64,000 nt of DNA from Rhabditophanes sp. KR3021 (Eukaryota; Nematoda; Chromadorea; Rhabditida; Alloionematidae), in NCBI GenBank assembly GCA_963281155.1, contig CAUJLY010000004.1, forward strand, positions 5,332,001-5,396,000. The letters run 5' to 3'. The stretch's first letter is position 1. Every line of letters starts with the position of its first letter. Positions 61,229 through 64,000 of this stretch are shown here, one piece after another. The notes under the pieces are model-generated. The model had not been told where the DNA came from. It worked only from the letters and a program-made list of their open reading frames with translations, and did no database searches. The position numbers were made by a program, and so were the translations under genes.

Positions 61229-62873
61229 ATGTTATCTTTACTAAATATTGGCCGTTATGTGATTGGGGATGCTATTATGGCAATACTTTCTAAAATATAT
61301 TATCCTGAGGAAGAAAGGTTTATCGTCGTAAGTTCAAACTAAATTCATTATAGTTAAAGCTAGTTTGCGGTCAATCACTCTTTTAATAAAATATTTTTTA
61401 GTTTGCGAAAAATCCTTATTTGGCAGAGTCGTTTGGCGAATGGATTCATTCATTTAGCGCGAATATGATCTCAAACATTGTAATAATTAATGTGATTATG
61501 ATGTTAATTTCTGCATTGTGTTACGTAAAAATTCCCCAAGGAATTGCTGACCGCGTAAAAATACAAACATTTGAGTTATTACTACGAATTTCTAATGAAT
61601 ATCTCGGCCATTGGATCGAAGTTTTCTTTGGGCCCAAAATGAGAAATGTTCTTACAAGATTTTGGATTGCTCTACCTTTTTATTTGTTTATTAAAAAACA
61701 ACCTAAATGGGTTGAAATAAAAAATAGGAAAATAGATGGTGTCAGATGTCGCATTTATGTCCCACAAAAGGAGTTAATGAAATCTCCCAGATCAGATAGT
61801 GCTTTAATTTTTGTTCAGTAAGTTGTAAAATTTATTTATTTGTAATGGAAATTTTTTAGTGGTAAATTGATAACATGTAAAGGTGATTATTTCATTTTAT
61901 AGGCGGTGGTTTTTGCACAATGAGAACATTTTACTATGATTCCTTTATTTTGAATCTAATTAAATCTTTGGGATGCACTGTTGTGTCAATTGATTATAAC
62001 TTAGCACCGAAACACACATATCCAGGTAAATAAATAAAATTCTAAGTTACCGAATTTAGATGCCAAGAATATGCAATTATAAATAAAAACTTTTAGGTCC
62101 CGTCGAGGAATGTCTCAAAGTAGCAACTTTATTCTGCGAACAAATTTATAAGGAATATGGAATCGACCGAGAAAAAATAGCTATTATGGGAGATTCTGCT
62201 GGCGCATGCTTGAGTACAGTTATCTCAAGACGCCTTGCAAATGCTGGGAAAAACTATTTCAAAGCACAAATTTTGATTTATCCTGTTGTTAGTTTTGACT
62301 TCCAAACTCCATCCTTTCAACATCACTACAAAGAATATCCATTGACTGGATTGTTGAATGCTGGGTTATTAGCTAGATGGTAGGGATTTGTAACTAAATT
62401 TAAAATTATTTTTTAGGATGTTGCTTTATATAGGAATTCCGGCCACCAATGAAAATGTGCAAAAAGTCATAAAAAATAGACATATTTCCGAAGAAATTAG
62501 AAACAATCCATCTATTAGTGACTCGTTGGACATTAACTATTTGCCTTCAACATTCAGAGAGCCTGAAAAATATACGAAAGAGCAAAGCACTCCTTGCCCT
62601 GAATTATCAGCTCTCTACAAACCTCACCCTGACTTTTGCCCTCTAATAGCAGAAGAAAAAGGGAATTCTCCCAATGCAATGGTAATTACCTGTGGTTTTG
62701 ATATTCTAGCTTCGGAAGGCATCCTATATGCTCGAAAACTTCAACGAAGCGGTGTAGTGTGTAACCATAAGCATTATCCTGCTGCATACCATGGCATCAT
62801 AAATATGCCTTTTTCTAAGCAAAAAGATCAAATGATTTACGACATCGTCAAACATCTTAAAAAAAGAATTTAA
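61229..62873 (+). CDS. Arylacetamide deacetylase-like / hormone-sensitive-lipase-family esterase, with an apparent frameshift
   Basis: Exons 61229-61327, 61402-61817, 61903-62025, 62097-62379 and 62417-62873 encode an AADAC/NCEH1-like alpha/beta hydrolase. A membrane segment lies in exon 2 (NIVIINVIMMLISALCYVKI). The HGGG oxyanion motif spans exons 2 and 3. GDSAG is the nucleophile elbow, DYNLAPKH follows HGGG as in the family, and the C-terminus holds FDILASEG (Asp) and YPAAYHGI (His). The exon sum is 1,378 nt, one more than a multiple of three. With canonical splicing, exon 2 ends CA and exon 3 begins GCGG, so His-Gly-Gly-Gly is read out of frame and a stop follows. Either a one-base error, an unusual splice, or a recently broken gene. 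Confidence 0.78.
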
Positions 62874-63178
62874 AAATACAAATTATACTTCATTTATAAT
62901 TGCGGGTTTAATAAATAGTTATCATCAATTTGATTTAAATTTTCTTAACATCATTTTTACTGAGGATTCAATATGAAATACCTTTCATAAACACCTAAAA
63001 AATTAATTAATAAATAAATAATTTATTAAATTTATCGAATTAATAAAACAATTTTAATGCTTCGCTTTTAATTAATATTTGTGCAAAAAAATTGATATCA
63101 AGTTTAAAAAGACGACGAATTGTATTCATTAAGTTTATTCGAATAGATTATTAAAAGAAGATAAATTTAAATTATGGA

Positions 63179-64000
63179 CTAAATGAAAAAGTCTGGTTCA
63201 ATGACTTTCTTGATATTTTTAATAATAGCAGATTTCCTTGTACTCGTGTGGATTTCGAGTGTAAATAGTAACTGATTTTCCAGCAATTGTTCTTTTAATG
63301 CTAGTAAACATTTATTTGCTTCGTCTTTAGCCTTTTGACTTCCAACTTTTTTCAATTTTGTGGCTTCTTCTGTTGTCATCCCTACATACTTAGTAAGAAG
63401 ATTAGGGTCAATTGTACAATATAAAGTCGTCCCTAAATGATCGCTCAATTCGACCTTCATAAACCAATTGTTTTCAACAATTCGAATATTAGACAATATT
63501 TCAGAGACTCTTCCTTTGATGCAAGTTTCATGATAAAAGAATGCTTGTTTTAGCGAGCTTCTAGCTTCAGAAATAGTTTCAATCCTGACACTTTGCGATG
63601 GATCAAATACTTGTTGCGTTGATTGAGTTTTTCTTTCAGGTGGTGCAGCAAAAGTTCCAATATATTCAATTGACGGCGACTGCATTATTCTTTTACTTCC
63701 TATTTGACTTGTCAACGATTTATTGACAATTGCTTGTGATTGCTTACTGGCAGTAGGTGTATCCATCACTGAATTCCAAAAGTGCTTGTTCTCATCTACT
63801 TTTGTACCTTTATCATTAGAATTTGCAGAACCCAAATTGTTATAGGCTGTTTGATAAGCAACACTCTCTTTACCAAAGGTAACTGCAGATTTCCTTGTAA
63901 AGTTCATTCCATAATTACCAGCAATTTGTTTAGAAAAGTCGTTCGAGTTTTCATTTGTACTTACATTTCTCGCAAAAAGATTCTCGAATTGAGCTGTGGA
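63179..64000 (-). CDS. RMI1-like protein C-terminal part, 5' end beyond window edge
   Basis: The frame is open from the window edge to the stop at 63179 (at least 273 residues). The first half is polar and Ser/Asn/Thr-rich. The last 130 residues look like the RMI1 C-terminal OB fold: CIKGRVSEILSNIRIVENNW, FMKVELSDHLGTTLYCTIDP, LLTKYVGMTTEEATKLKK, then a long helix. RMI1 is part of the BLM-TopoIII-alpha-RMI dissolvasome that resolves double Holliday junctions. Assignment rests on this one domain. A GTAAGTA at about 63962 could be a donor, so the part nearest the edge may be intron. Confidence 0.6.
   Translation of the reverse strand, partial: STAQFENLFARNVSTNENSNDFSKQIAGNYGMNFTRKSAVTFGKESVAYQTAYNNLGSANSNDKGTKVDENKHFWNSVMDTPTASKQSQAIVNKSLTSQIGSKRIMQSPSIEYIGTFAAPPERKTQSTQQVFDPSQSVRIETISEARSSLKQAFFYHETCIKGRVSEILSNIRIVENNWFMKVELSDHLGTTLYCTIDPNLLTKYVGMTTEEATKLKKVGSQKAKDEANKCLLALKEQLLENQLLFTLEIHTSTRKSAIIKNIKKVIEPDFFI

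Noticed and set aside
1..64000. tRNA genes, rRNA genes or CRISPR arrays
   Set aside because: I looked for B-box-like GGTTCGAA words and regularly spaced repeats. Isolated B-box-like words (e.g. near 30597) have no partner A box or fold, and no spaced repeat array exists.

Overview
The window is AT-rich eukaryotic DNA, almost certainly from a nematode. Evidence: many introns of only 35-60 nt; ATGs directly preceded by T-rich AG acceptors, as expected for spliced-leader trans-splicing; and genes of nematode type (two Clc-like tetraspan proteins, a MOLO1-domain protein, an EGL-10-type RGS protein, a CD36/SCAV protein and a secreted metallo-beta-lactamase-fold protein). Acceptors vary (TTTTAG, TTATAG, CATTTCAG) and do not follow the strict Caenorhabditis TTTTCAG rule, so a lineage distant from Caenorhabditis is possible; I cannot name a species.

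Layout, left to right: partial nucleotide-diphospho-sugar transferase-like gene (-); two Clc-like membrane protein genes (-); a secreted Pro-rich protein (+) and four small secreted, mostly His-rich or basic peptides (-); an 11-exon R7 RGS gene (-, 11.3-21.5 kb); a 3 kb empty stretch; a nine-exon PPP1R37-like LRR gene (-, 25.2-32.7 kb); a 3.5 kb empty stretch; a MOLO1-domain gene (-); a TFIIIC subunit 3 gene (-) divergent from a BTB/BACK gene (+); a 4 kb empty stretch; a Frizzled receptor (+); a small membrane protein (-); a CD36-family receptor (-); a secreted MBL-fold protein with a Thr-rich tail (-); an AADAC-like esterase (+); and the 3' part of an RMI1-like gene (-) at the right edge. I joined the exons by hand. 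Summed exon lengths are divisible by three for every multi-exon gene complete in the window that I totalled, except the esterase.

The most unusual content is inside the introns. Most introns are tiny, but the large introns of the minus-strand genes carry decayed plus-strand coding units. Most of these encode fragments of a GIY-YIG nuclease resembling the LEM-3/ANKLE1 type, often with a zinc-finger-like remnant upstream and a recurrent C-terminal module. One encodes an HNH homing-nuclease-like protein instead. I count about eleven GIY-YIG copies, one HNH copy and two doubtful ones. None was seen in the intergenic stretches. All confident copies run antisense to their host gene. Two copies share about 286 bp at roughly 97.5% identity, so part of the family moved recently.

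The host genes are mostly unrelated (G-protein signalling, Wnt reception, acetylcholine-receptor modulation, Pol III transcription, PP1 regulation, lipid handling), and I see no operon.
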